DNA of 64,000 bases, from positions 5,518,001 through 5,582,000 of the forward strand of contig OU612071.1 in the NCBI GenBank assembly GCA_914767715.1, given 5' to 3'. Numbering within the stretch: position 1 is the stretch's first letter; each line of letters starts with the position of its first letter. A model generated the notes under the pieces. That model was not told where the DNA came from. It was given only the letters and a program-made list of their open reading frames with translations, and made no database searches. Origin of the DNA: Membranipora membranacea (taxonomy: Eukaryota > Bryozoa > Gymnolaemata > Cheilostomatida > Membraniporidae). This document shows, one piece after another, positions 1 through 13,104 of the stretch. The translations under genes and the position numbers were made by a program.

Positions 1-342
1 TAGGCCCAAAGTCACAGATACAAATTGAGTTATGTTCCCAAATGACAGCTGACAGATAAGACATGATAGTCATAGAAATTCCAAGATTTCGTGCAGTAGA
101 TTGTCTATCAGGCTCCGATCAATCACGCATGGAACAGTGAAAATTTGTAACAAACCGACATTTACTTAGTGTTAGGTCACAAACATCTCCCCAGGGTCAA
201 TGGTAAATTTAATTATCAACCACATTTCACAATCAACTAACAAATACTATTACTCATTTGTTCAACCACCAATTCCCGAGTCTCTCAGTATAGGCGGACT
301 AACACTATGATGCCCGATGAATTTAACAGTTAGCTTACTAAC

Positions 343-3300
343 CTGGAGGGCAGATACCATCTATTGGAGTGGGCGAGGTACTCGCTACAGAGCAGACGAA
401 TCCAGCCTCACATGGATCACATGACAGAGAGCGGGGAGGGGAATACTTCCCAGCTGGGCACTCCGTTCGAGAGTCGACTATAATATAGATTATATATGAT
501 ATATTACTATAAAGGTAATATAAATTTGTAAAATAACACACAATGCGAAATTCATATCTTTTCATCGCATTGGGAGCAATCAACTCAGTTAACATGCCAA
601 GCAATCAAAATTGCAGGATTAACGGTGCACCCTAGTTCCAAAAAACCACAGCATTTGGTAGGGAAATACCATAGACCTAATAATAATTATTATTAAGTCT
701 ATGGGAAATACAAAAAATAAGCTACAGTATATTCCCAATAACACTCACTATGTGTATCTCTACAGTAGTATCCCGATTCACAGCTGGTACAGTTGGTACT
801 CTCAGCTGCGGAATATTCTCCTTGCTCACACCTGATTGGCCCTTCGTATGTTCGAGGACATCTGTACCCAGCAGGACAGCCGGTACACTCTGTAGCACCT
901 CCGTAAGAGTACAGACCAGGCTCACAGGGAACACTGAAATGGCGATAATGAGATAAGTGCATCCGAGATTGATCATCCCAACCCTCAACTACTTCCAATA
1001 ATGATGATACCTCACAACAAATTTGCTGTTAGTTATAAATTATAGCAATTTCGTAAAAACAAAGTTGGTCAAGCATAATTTGGCTGTGAAATGAATAGGC
1101 ATTGAATCAACCAGACTACGCCTATTACAAGTACGATAAAGAAGACAGAAGTGAGGCCATATGGATAATGCAAGAAAATAATTGAAATCAGAAACAAAAC
1201 TAGTTTCAAACCTGTTCACCAGAATATCTCTCAAATACTAGGGTATCAATATCAAATGCTCTGTGTGTACATCATAAAACCAATCTGATTTCATCCAATT
1301 CTTCCAATTCAAAATAGACAACAATATACTAGTATCATGAGAAACTAACCTGCTATTAGTGTCTATGTCTGGACACTCCCAGCCAGCAGGACAGTTGATG
1401 CATTCTGATTGGTTACCCAGTGAGTATGTGCCTGATGGGCAGTCTATCTCTAAATCCTGTGTAGTTACAGGGCAGAATTTACCAGCTGGGCAAGGTGTGC
1501 ACGCCTCCTGAGCGGCGAGACTGTATGTACCTGATTCACAGGCTACAGAGTACGAGCGGTTGGTGTATGGGCATTCATAACTGTAAACAAAAAAGGAATA
1601 ATATATGTAGACTATATCAAAACCAATCAAAAAATGGACATAGGAATCATCAGGCATTCTGGTCACAACCTATCAATTCTTGGGTATTACAAAACTGCGA
1701 TAGAGTAGAGTAAAGTAACGACAATAAGCAGGCTCTCGAATGTACTACCCATCTGCAACTTACAATATGTGACTGTTGAGGTAAACCCATTGAATTCCAT
1801 ATCTGGAATAGCATCATTAGCTTTCTTTTGCAAAACAAAGGGCTTGCCAAAATAGCCAGTCCCTAGTAGCAATCTAGAAATGCCCTAATCATCGACACTG
1901 TAGGGGTATAATTACTGTTTGCAATTTTGTAAACAAGACAAATTCTCAGGCTAATTATTCATGCTACTAGGGACAGCCAATCAGATAACAGTCAGATGGG
2001 TCCCTGTGTTTAGTGACCTAACTGTATAACGCTATGATACTATTTCCATTCTAAGAGAAGAATCTAATTCAGTGGGTAAAGCTTAGCTAGAGTCTAGTTT
2101 AGGGGTGACTTAATGTAAGCTAAAATAAACTGTGTCATGTTGGAATGGGAGTCAATGTCGACTACAGAGGCTGAGTGAATGTCATTTCACTATTTCAAGC
2201 ATTATCAAGATGGCAAAGATATTATGCTGCAAATACTTTACTCCGCTAGGGAGCTTACAACATGTGACAATGTGCTCACTCTATAATGTACTTGTTGGTT
2301 TGTACTTACCCTGGCAGACAGTCGGTACATACTACATCTCCACTCAGTGAGTAAGTACCCGGGTCACAGCTCTCTATATCCGTACCGTCAGCGTTAGGAC
2401 AGATCTGTCCGGCCTCACATTTAGTACAAGTAGAGGAGTTACCAGCTGAGTGATATCCTGTTGCGCAATCAATCTCAGTATCCTCACTGGAATCATAAAA
2501 GATAACATATTTTGAGAGGGTTTAGTCCATCATATTGACAGCCTATGATATTAACCACCCCGCGCACATTCAACGCAAATGAAATGTACTCATTAAACTT
2601 CACCTGAACCAGTTCGTCCAAATATGATTTCATTTGAATATCCCTTACAAGACCCGCATCACATTGTTCAATTGTTTGGCTTCAACTGACCACCATTTTT
2701 GAGCTGCACCTGACTTGGCCTGCTCCTGACCTTTCTGATCTGTACACTACACAGGTCTAGTAAAAAATAAATCGCTATTAAAGTTAACTGATTGATTTGA
2801 CTCCCACTCACTCAGTAAAAGGACAGTAGAACCCAGCTGTACACTCAGTACATGTGAGCTCTCCTCTGAGGGAGTAACTCCCAGCCCAGCACTGATAGCT
2901 AGACAGTGGGTCTGAGGCATTAGGACAGGCGTAACCTTCCGGACAGGATGTACAGTTAACTGCAGCCTCTGTGCTTATAGACCCTAGAAACCAAAGTAAT
3001 TGACTGATTATTGGAGAGGCATTTGATTTGAGTTAAATCGTCGGATTTTTTTTAGCAAATTAGAAGTAAGGGTGTGATGAAAGATATACAATGAAAATGA
3101 TCAAGCAGACAACTCAGATATCATGATCATGAGGCAGTGAAATTTTTCACGACATAGATGTTCAGATCAGTTTTAGGTCTACATCAAAATAAACACAATT
3201 AATTATTTGACTTGAACTATACAGTATGCTCGATAAATTGTGCCCCTTTTGAATCCAGGCGGCATGTTTACACAAATTCAAGTCCCTATTGACAACAGTC

Positions 3301-6300
3301 CATTATCAAAGCAACAATACATAAATTGTACGAATCTGCAACTCTCTTAGTTAGAGTTCTTTGAGTTAGTGTGCTTCTAATATCATAATATATCCTATGC
3401 ATCACCGCCACCATCTACCTGAAGGACAGAGATCTGGACCTGAGTCTACAGATGGACACATGTACCCAGCAGGACAGATAGTGCAGGTCTCAGATGTAGG
3501 GTCAAGGTTATATGTACCAGGAGGGCACAATTCAGGTGCAGAGTTATCATTAATGCAGAAGTAACCTGGAATAAACAGAAACAAAAATTATTTGAATAAC
3601 AATCCTTACAGCGATGAATCAACGAATCAATTAACTTGCAACTGTTCATTTTCCAGAGTGATTTACCTCACAACTTGCCAACTTAAATAAACTTTACCAA
3701 CGCAACATAATGCGTTCCATTTCAATCAGGTAGTTAATTCAGTCCAATGGAGATAAGTTGATCCACTTAAAATCATGTAGAACAATGACCAATGTGGCTA
3801 ACTTGTTTGTGTTCTAAATGCTTGATGAGTTTAGGGAATATTAGGCTTGCTAATAAGACCCTCCCCCCCTAGATAAAACCGGCATTGAATATCAGTCAGT
3901 CAACAAGTCAATCTTTACTAAATCAATCAATTCTCTCACCAGTTGGGCATGTAGTACACGCTTGAGCCAAACCCAGTGAATATGTTCCATTAGGACATAT
4001 CTCCACATCCACAGCTTCGGTACTGGGACACTGTTTGCCTGAGGGACACGGCGTACAGGTAGCTTCTAAATCAGCACTAAAATACCCAGCATCACAGGCA
4101 GTCTCCGCACCCGAGCCAGACGGGCAGGCATTACCTGCTGTGCAGTTATAGCAGACCAGATCTGTCAACAAACAAAAAGATTATCAATATTCTTTCAAAC
4201 ATTACCTGTATCAGTATATGGTTGACATACACGATTAAATTATTTGTTTTTCGTTAGATCAATTATGCCTATGTTTTTTTCTTTGTTTCTTTCTTTTCAG
4301 TACTCCTAATGGAAAACATTCTTGGTAATGATTACAGCAGCCAATAAAATATATATTGAAAAAAAGATCATTGTATGTCAGAAATTCGTAGAGGAGAGTA
4401 TGCAAAAATACAGAGGCTATGGTAAGCTGAACAGCCCAAGTCATTAAGAAATCATTAAGTTATACTGAAATACCACAAAGTTTCATTGTTTCAATGAGTT
4501 GATACCCAAATGTCCTACAAACATTTGATGTGAACTATTTTTGAAGTACAAGACTGAGAACCAACTATCAGTAAACTCACCACCAGATGGGGAGTAGTAT
4601 CCTGGCCCGCAGTCTTGTGGAGCTGAGTTTCCATCCTCACAGTATTGACCCACAGGACACGCATCACATGCAGACGATCCCGCTAAGCTGTATTTACCTG
4701 ATGGAAGTAAATGTATAATGATTATCCCACAAACAGGTAAGACAATAAATAGGCAAGTCAGACACTCTGATTGTTTTACAATAACGGTCAATTTCTACAT
4801 CAACATGATTGAGGAAAGGATCCCAGTATTGAGGTGGAATTAGTTGCTAGCTTGGGTAACCAGAGTGGGTACAGAGCCGTTTTTGCTTTGAAGATATCCA
4901 CGGGGCACTATACAATCAGATATGACTATTGATACAGTAGGCCATTCTCAACAACTCATTATAGGGAATACCTGCGCTGGGTAGTAGTTTACATTTCAAT
5001 CATTGCCATCATAGACTGTTAGAGCTATTAACCTCACTTTATTTACCTTCACTTATTCACATGTAAGTATATGTTTATGTACTTACCAGTATCACAGGCG
5101 ACTTCCACCTCTCCATCAGGACAGTAGAACCCAGCTGTACAACTATTACATGTAACATTACCGAGGCCTGAGTATGTACCGGGTGAGCATTGTACAGGAT
5201 CATCACTACAAAATAGTGAGAGACAAGTGAGTGAGAGCGAGCGGCAATACTACCAGGCCTATACACATTACACATTACAAGAGTGATAGACTAAGCACTA
5301 GGGAGTGAACAGTCAAAGCTCGGGAGTGGACAGTCAGGATTGGACCTAGCCTGTCCAAAACAAAAGTTGTCAAGACAGGCTAGCTTTGGCCACATCAAGC
5401 TAAAAATAATTCACTATATATCTATTATCTGTTGGCAGATGGTACAAGTTCTTATCAGTCACATGTTCTGAGTCATTCATGAATTTGGCACTTTCTTGTC
5501 TGGTATCGATATTCCTTCTTGCCTAACGGGTAAAAAACTTGTCGCATCAAAGGTCTGGCTTTGATCGAACATAAGGTAACACACATCACAACAACTTACT
5601 ACTAATAAAATTTTAGGTAGTGTAATCAACTAGAAAGTTTTGATAAAATGTAAAAAGACTTTGTTCAGTTAGCAATGAAGTTTACGTCAATGTATTGAGA
5701 AAACTGGACATTGGACATTTGATAACAAACAAGGAACTCCTAGGAGAAATAAAACTGGGCTCTAGTTCACATCTCAAAGCACCATCTATATACTACTATT
5801 AACAATCTAGTGACTAATGAAAACACTACACCCAATTTTATTACATTCAAGTTGTTCAGTCAAGAGCTAATACTCTTATAAGTCCTAACAATACCAACAA
5901 TCAATAATGTGGGGACAAGTCATTCAATTGATGTCATAGGCAGCAGCCAGCACTGCTGCTGCTCAAGTGCTGTTTACCTTTTGGTATGAAGTTTTAAAGG
6001 ATTACAGACTCAAGTTCTGTTTGCTCTTCAGATTTGCTCAAATAAACAACCTCTATATTTAGCATATCGCTAGGGGAAATTGAATTTCTTTCTGAAATCT
6101 TTTTTTGAAGACTAGAACAGTGTTACCAATAGCCAAGGTCACTCTTCATTTCACAGCTAGCTTGCTTCCGTGATGTGTAGGCTATGTACGCACTAATACA
6201 ACATGGAGCACTTTTTTGGCGTTGGAGGTTGTAGTAATGTGAGGATCGGCCACAAGCAGACCATCCCTTCCTATTTGCTTGTCCAGACGAGTCTTGTTTG

Positions 6301-9300
6301 AAATATTTAGTACAACTTTTAATGGTTATCGGCACAAAGATACTTGCGCTATAATTTCAATTAATTTTTAACCTTCTGTGTGAGTAAGCCATCATTTTAA
6401 CTAATTGGGAAACATAATATCCCATATTACATCAATATTAATACCACGGGAACCTAAACAGGATCCCAACTTGAGAAACCACCAGGAAATGTAAAACAAA
6501 TACAGCCGTATTAGATGGGTACTTACGCAGGATCCCCGCATGAGTGTCCAGCAGGACAAGGATCACAGCTATCCTGTGTTAGGCTAGCCTGAGAACCAAA
6601 CTAATACAGTCTTACTAGAGGGCATACTTACGCAGGGTCCCCGCATGAGTATCCAGCAGGACAAGGATCACAGCTATCCTGCGCTAGGTTAGGTACTTCA
6701 CCAGTATCACACTGTGTACAGGATTTCTCTCCTTGTTCAGAGTAGTATCCAGCAGCACATAGTATAGCTGAGTTATAGTTTGAGCAGTCGTACCCAGCTG
6801 GGCATGGAAGACATGTCGATGAGCCTAAAAGATGAAAAATAAAAAATGTTATGGTTTTTTCTATGTGGAAAAGGACCATACAGAGAGAATGGTCAGCGTT
6901 TTCAATTTGGTCATACAACACCGTCATATTTAAAGACTACCCAAAGACCAATGCATGTCACTCTCATTCCCTGCAGAATGACGTCACTATGTACAGGAAG
7001 TGATTGTATCCTGTATTGCACATCCTATTCATAGTGTCATCAAAATGCAGAGAATGGTCTTTGGGTAGGCTTTAAGGTTTGGTAGGAAACATGTGATAGT
7101 GTTTTTATCTTGGGTCTCAGTATCAGTTTTTATATAGAGGCACTAACAAGTTTTTCTGTTGTCAACACAGTCCGCTGATAATAGGGAAAACATTCCAGTC
7201 TTGGAGCATGGTAGCGTTGTGAGATTTGTAACAAGGTCAATTTTCTCAGGAATACCCGCAACTTCATCAAATCATACAAAAAACCGGTCAACAAACCCCC
7301 CTCTTGCTTTTGCTCAAAAGTTTTGACGAGCTAATTGAGAAAGCGAGCATCGGTGGGTCTCATAAGTTGACCATAGTGTCTAGGTTACTGAAGACTTACT
7401 TGTGGTATTGGTGTATTCACCATCCGGACACCTGGTACAGTTGGCCTGTTGTAGAGCGCTGTAATATCCGCTGGGACACGGTGTAACTTCTGATTGAGGA
7501 TTACAACTAGAACCTTCCGGACAGTCCTCACATGTGGTCGAACCTGAAACAGATTAGATCATGGAATCAGTAAATAATTATCACCAGTATACCTTCAGTG
7601 TTTCTTATTACCAGGATCCTGCAGATTTAACAGCCATCAAATATCACTCAATCATCTATTTGACCACATATTGGAACCTAGTCTAAGTGCTCAGACTCCA
7701 AGGCGCAGGGAGTTACTTGCGTACACTATCAAACTCCTCTCCCGGAGGAGTTTGATAGCGTGCGCAAGTAACTCCCTGCGCCTTGGAGTCTGAGCACTTA
7801 GACTAATTGGAACCAAACTTAATGCCAACCTGAGAATGTCATGGTTTGTAAATTTTGAGTATAAGTAAAAATCGAGGCCAATCTGCAGAATTCCCTATAG
7901 TATAGTCTGACCTATTTTGTGTGGAAATGTGTAAAGACAGGCATCACTCCATGTTACATAATTATAGTACACCTCCATACTGACACAACACTTCACTATT
8001 GTAATGTGTATCTCTGATCGTTAGAGTCGATTTAAAAAGAATACCTAACATGTTCCCGCCCTTAATTAGTTAAACTGAACTCGGGTCGCCACACCAAATT
8101 CCTTGTGATGGTGCTAATGCTAAGTGAATTAGTTCACTCTCTATCGATCAGAGATATACATGCAATAGTATATCACGTCATCAGTGTAGTACATCCCAGG
8201 TCCATGCTTACCTTCGAGTGTATTGTATGTTCCCTCTGCACATGTTTCCGGTGCTACATCAGTACTAGCACAGTACATTCCAGCAGGACATGATGTGCAG
8301 TTATTAGCGCCCTCTAGTGAGTATTGCCCAGAGCCACACTCTGCAGGTACAGAAGTACCGCCTACTGAGGCACAACTATAACCTGCTGGACACGGATCAC
8401 AGCCTACAGAACCAGCTGAGCTGCTATATGTACCCTCTCTACATTCCTATAAGTGATAAATATAAAAGTCAAATTTAATCGTCCAAAAATGTTTCATCTA
8501 ATGCAGCTCAGACTCCTTTTATTTTATTTTGTTTTATTTATGTGTCGTACTTCTGATGCTATCAACCTATTACAGGATAGATATTAGAAATTAGGCAATA
8601 AACAAACTTCAAAAGTCCTCAAAAGAAGACCACAACATAAATTTGATTGATTAGCAAGAGACGAAAATTTGGTGAACTACATCGGAATGAGCCCTCATTT
8701 GTTCACATTATCATAACATGTTTGATTTGTTACAGTTTCATTAGACTTATAATTGATGGAACTCTTGAAAAATAATACCATCTAACAATAAACTCCAAGG
8801 TGGGTACACTGCCAACACCGATGAGTTAGACAGCTCATCAATGACACGTTGACAATTATTGGGCTACGCCATAGACATTGTCTATGGGCTACACTCAGTC
8901 TTTTTTAGCCCACTCATTATGCTAAGAACATACAACAAACAGGTGCCTATGAGTAGGCTTAATCGACTAAAATTTCTTTTGAGCAACATCTTGCTTAACC
9001 AGCACTTTTTACTTACTGTGCATGCCGAGGAGCTTGATTCTCCGTCCCCGGCGCTGTAAGTACCAGCTGGACACGCCTGACGAGTCGTTGCCCCGCCTTC
9101 ACAACTACAAACCCACAAATTAATCATCAATTTTAGGGAGGTGTGGGGGGATGAGAAAGAAAGTGGCAAACGGCACTGATCAAGTGGACTTATTTGGTAT
9201 AAACACAAACTAAACCGCAACAGAGGAAATGTGTTTGATGCGCTATCGCCTCAGTCTAGGAATCATTTATCTCTAGCACGGGTAGATAGATGCCTTCCTA

Positions 9301-11349
9301 AAAGTGCTCCCTAAAAACAAGTGGATTGGGTGGGTCAACAACAAAACATACATCAGTCAACTGCCATATCACATCTTCAAGGGCTTAATTCAAAGAACTA
9401 AAACCCTTCAATAACAACACATCAATACACAACAATCAAATTTACAGTCAGTGTTTTATCCGCTCTTCTGACAGACATGATAGTTTGAGCCGAGTGGTAA
9501 GTATGCTTGTTACACTGGCATTTGAATACCATATTTTGTTCGGTAGACTTATAAGTACTGATGTGTATTTCATTGCCAAATTACATCATACATAGGCCAC
9601 TGAAGTTGTATAACATTTGAATTTATGACAGAGCACTCCCTGTCATTGATTGATTTCCAAGCAAAACAAGGAACCAAAATAAACCAATATCCCATGTGTG
9701 CATAAGATGATTACTAGATCAGAATTACACTGTAAACAAATCTAAAATTTCAAAGCTTTGACATTTTCAGTGGTGCAATTTTGCTCTTTTCATCAATCGT
9801 GAATGCCAACAGGCCACAGTGTTTGAAAATTGCTTGGAGACACCCAGTAAACTCCCCTATTGTATATTCCTAGTGAGTGCATTAACTCAGCACTGCATTG
9901 TTTAAGTGGCTAACTTTATACAAAACTAGAAAAGCTTTTCTTTGTTGTCAAGAATTTTAACATTAATCTTTTATAAATAGGTATACTGTAATTCCTGGGC
10001 AAAATGCTGTTACTTCAACAACAAAAGTGGGCTAAATACTGTCTTTGAGCTGATATTATAGGGCATTTACAGTGAGTAATTGAAAATGAGCCATAGTAAC
10101 TAATAAACAGGTGGCACTTTCAAACCACAGAGTCTTCATGACAAATTTACCAAACTGGAAAGGTAGAATGAATGACTGACGTAAATAAATCTACTACACA
10201 CCATAAACTGAAACCTACAGTTCAGTTCTAACCAAATCAGTATGCCATTATATAAGAATATGCATGGGAATTGGTGTTCATATGGGCAGTTATTTGTAAT
10301 TAAACCTCAAGGGACCTAGAGTTGTTCATAAATAGTGGAATGAGAGCCTTGCCCTGCCCAGAACAAAATCTAATAACAACTACACTTTTTTTCTGGATGA
10401 GCTATGAAGGAGGATTGATAACCGCAACACAAGGATCATAACATCTCTTATCAAACACACCGCCGCATGTCCGATCCTAACATGACAACCTTCGAGGTGT
10501 GAGACTTCTTATCTCTGATAACTTGAGTAACTTGTTACATATTAGGCCTTAGATTGACAAAGAAGAGTTCACCAACTAACGTCATATAATAAAAGATTTC
10601 GTCAACTAGCAGAAAATACACTATAAAATTTGTGTCAGATAACAACTAGCAAACACCCAAAGGTTTCAGTAGTAAATAGCAACCCAACGGAGCTCTCTAG
10701 GTGTTTCATTAATTTACTTATATGACCATGAATACAATAGAAAGTTGTGTAACTTTTCACTCTGTTATGATTTGTGTAACTGGGTAATAATTCATACAAC
10801 CAACTAAGACAAAGCCATTTTAGGAGAACCTGTCAAGTTAATTCAGTTTCAAACCCCTAAGCTATTAACGCTCATACCGCTAGTCTTATGAGAAAACTGA
10901 GAGAACACACTCTCGTCAACTCTGACATAAACTGGCATGGTTTTGTGCAGGTCATTCCTCCTCAAATTATTTTGAAAATGACACTTGACATTCACAATAT
11001 ACTGTAGCACTCACTAGATATCAACCCAATCATGCCCGTGTGCCTTCTACTGAAATCATCCCTTTGGTTTATTATACATGACAATTCAAGACTTTAGTTT
11101 TATGACAACAGCTGGTTGACATTGACTCAAACATTAAAGATTTCCAGACCAAAGCTGCCTTGCAATGCTTTGCTGCTTGGACGAGGTGTGGGTGGGGGGA
11201 CACTGATCCACAACCGAGCAGGAAACAAGAAGGCTAGGTATGTAGTCTTTGTACTTACTAGAATCCAGGTTCACAGTCTATACATGTTGCGTTATGGAAG
11301 TAAGTCCCGCTCGGACAGTTAGACTCACAATCTGTGGCACAGTTACAAG
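343..11349 (-). CDS. multi-exon extracellular protein made of GCC2/GCC3 (ephrin-receptor-like) cysteine repeats; partial
   Basis: Fourteen exons share one frame on the minus strand: 11259-11349, 9017-9104, 8212-8446, 7400-7543, 6632-6824, 5087-5205, 4581-4697, 3940-4161, 3419-3565, 2812-2983, 2310-2486, 1350-1580, 749-933 and 343-477. Each has an AG acceptor and a GT donor, and the phases of neighbouring exons match throughout. The translation is a tandem array of modules of about 50 residues with the pattern CPAGxYS, then CxxCPAGYxCP, as in the GCC2/GCC3 (Pfam Ephrin_rec_like) family. Such modules occur in secreted or membrane proteins of the animal extracellular matrix and surface. No transmembrane segment, kinase or other domain lies in the window. 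The last exon ends in phase 1 at a good donor, so the gene continues beyond position 1. No first exon or signal peptide was found upstream of 11349. Family assignment is firm; the role of this protein is unknown. Confidence 0.85.
6527..6588 (-). pseudogene. tandem copy of the 3' half of a GCC2/GCC3 exon, out of phase
   Basis: This segment repeats the last 60 or so bases of the exon at 6632-6824, including the donor, and encodes QDSCDPCPAGHSCGDPA. It has an AG acceptor (at 6589) and a GTAAGT donor. It is open only when entered in phase 0, while the upstream exon leaves in phase 2, so adding it to the main transcript would break the frame. Similarity continues into the flanks with an offset of about 100 bp. 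I read it as a recent partial exon duplication that is either silent or used in an alternative form. Confidence 0.6.
6930..7075. repeat. imperfect inverted repeat (hairpin element) in an intron
   Basis: The left end (AAAGACTACCCAAAGACCA) returns inverted at the right end (TGGTCTTTGGGTAGGCTTT). Weaker inverted similarity continues inward around CACTATG. The length of about 146 bp without coding potential suggests a miniature inverted-repeat element. No target duplication is clear. Confidence 0.6.
7670..7814. mobile_element. 127-bp palindromic MITE with 9-bp target-site duplication
   Basis: Positions 7679-7805 form two 62-nt arms that are exact inverse complements except for two mismatches, with a 3-nt loop of C residues. 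The terminus reads TAGTCTAAGTGCTCAGACTC. The element is flanked on both sides by the same 9 bases, ATTGGAACC (7670-7678 and 7806-7814). A 9-bp duplication is typical of Mutator-like transposition, so a MULE-mobilised foldback element is the best guess. It lies in the intron between the exons at 8212-8446 and 7400-7543. The near-perfect arms imply a young insertion. Confidence 0.9.
8004..8180 (+). mobile_element. miniature inverted-repeat element, family A, copy 1
   Basis: The segment begins ATGTGTATCTCTGATCG and ends near GATCAGAGATATACATGCAA, so its ends are inverted copies of each other. Similar sequences occur inverted near 38540-38715 and directly near 43405-43580. There is no coding potential. 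The right end lies about 30 bp from the donor side of the exon at 8212. Confidence 0.6.
9105..11258. other. long first-seen intron of the GCC2/GCC3 gene
   Basis: These 2.15 kb separate the two most upstream exons recognised. I see no further GCC-type exon on the minus strand, no coding-like frame on either strand and no obvious repeat. Confidence 0.4.
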
Positions 11350-13104
11350 CTGAAAATAAAGTGAGAAAGCAATGTATAAATAACTGTTTAACATAAGTCC
11401 TTCAGAGTCTCATTTATCCGTCAGTAAGCGTATATGGTCGTTGTGCCCCAGTTATGTCCAGACCATACCAAGAGCCCGCTTTTTTAAAGCAGCACCATTT
11501 CTCAGATAAAACAAAACAATAGAATTTTAGCCCTCCTAATCAAACATGACCCTCTTCACTCGTCATTTGATACCTTGTATCGATTTGTCATGATATACGA
11601 TGGTCCATTAGCAAGTTGCAACGATGCAACAGGCGGGGAAATGTTGAGATTGCTCACAAGACATGGCATAAAGTGTTGATGAGAAACTGAAATATCTACA
11701 GTTGTTTTGTCAAACTTAAATCAGGCTTCTTACAGGTCACATGATATTGCTACGATTTATAAAGAATACAGATTACTTACTCAATAATATTTACAAGTAA
11801 CTCAAGAAAATGCAGGGATGTGGCCAGGAACCAATATAACATATTTCTTTTGGACCTTGGTAGTGGGAAATGTGGACTGGGACTGCTGCACATTTTACTC
11901 GATGAGTGTCTGATTTCTGAACAGCAAACATGGGAAACAAGCCAATGCAATGTGCCGAGGAGCCATATTGACAAGATGGATGGTGGAAATCAATAGGGCA
12001 AAGTCTAGTATGTGATAACACTCTGACGAGCTTCTTGCCAAGGATAAGCACAACACCCTACAGGGCCATAGTTTAGAAAAAATGGTAGGGGAGGCAAACG
12101 TCTGTGGCGAGTTAGAAGCATCACCAGTGAGCTTCTTCTCGAGAACTCTGAGGCATATAATAAGCAAATGAAAATCCCCGGAAGGCTTATTCAACCATGG
12201 ATTATTCAGTTATAGTGTTTTAAGGCCACTGTATTTAGCTTTCTAGGGGAGGCAGTGCCTCCCTGCCTCCCCTAGAACTACTGGTCTGCCCTACACTCTA
12301 TCTGTGCCAATGTTAGATGACTCAGACAAGCATGAGGTGGGATATGCTGGTATTCAAATGGCCAAAGCATATATCGATGGATAAACAATAGTCAAATCTC
12401 GAACCAGACCAGTAGATTTTACATACAGCCCTTTAATAGCTTGGATGGAGAGGTTGAAAAAATTGTACAATGATTTGAATTGCCATATCAATATAATTCC
12501 AATCTTTGTCATTACTAACTTACTTTGAGCTATAATTTGATGAGTTGAGATGCATAGATATATGAATGCAATGAATAAATAGTATCTGTTCATGTTGACA
12601 TGGAGGTCCAGCTACATGCCACACAGGTTTTTCACTTTTGGAGGCTACAAAGAGGAGAAATTCATCATTAACTGTTTGATAGTTCCCACATGCAAGCACT
12701 TGCTTCAATGGCTTCCAAGCAACTTGTAAACAGGAAACAAAAAATTTAATTTTATAGTCCAAAATAAATTCATGTTTTGCAGCTAGCCATGAAAATCAAT
12801 GGTTTAGCATTAATACTGCAACAGAAGAGGCACAATAACTCTGAGTGGATATATTCAATAAGCCATTCTCTTATTTACTACTGGAATCTTAGCAATTAAT
12901 ATAAATATAACTATTTATTCAAGACTACTCTTGAGAAATGTTTTATGATCCACTCGCTACTACCAATGATCTATTCTTATAGGTTTTGACAAACTTCAAT
13001 CCACAAAGCACTAAATTGTTGAAGATGTCAAGCACAAAAATGCAACTTAATGCAGCAACAAAAATTAGCAAATAAATGAAAGAGCATCATTACACTTATT
13101 CATC
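11350..13104. other. intergenic region between the GCC2/GCC3 gene and PIH1D1
   Basis: The 5' ends of two divergent genes should lie here, but I could not place a first exon or signal peptide for the minus-strand gene. A short dispersed repeat sits at 12215-12288. An open minus-strand frame at 12600-12760 has protein-like composition but no start, splice support or family match. Confidence 0.35.
12215..12288 (+). repeat. dispersed repeat, family B copy 1, with an internal palindrome
   Basis: The sequence runs from GTTTTAAGGCCACTGTATTT to CCTCCCCTAGAACTA and contains the inverted pair CTAGGGGAGGCAG and CTGCCTCCCCTAG. A diverged reverse-complement copy occurs at 56705-56777. Two copies more than 40 kb apart indicate a small dispersed element. 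Confidence 0.55.

Noticed and set aside
750-956. Plus-strand open frames over the GCC2/GCC3 exons
   Set aside because: They are shadows of the minus-strand exons and have no domain or splice logic of their own.
12600-12760. Minus-strand frame upstream of PIH1D1 with protein-like composition
   Set aside because: There is no start, donor, partner exon or family match; it is kept only as a note.
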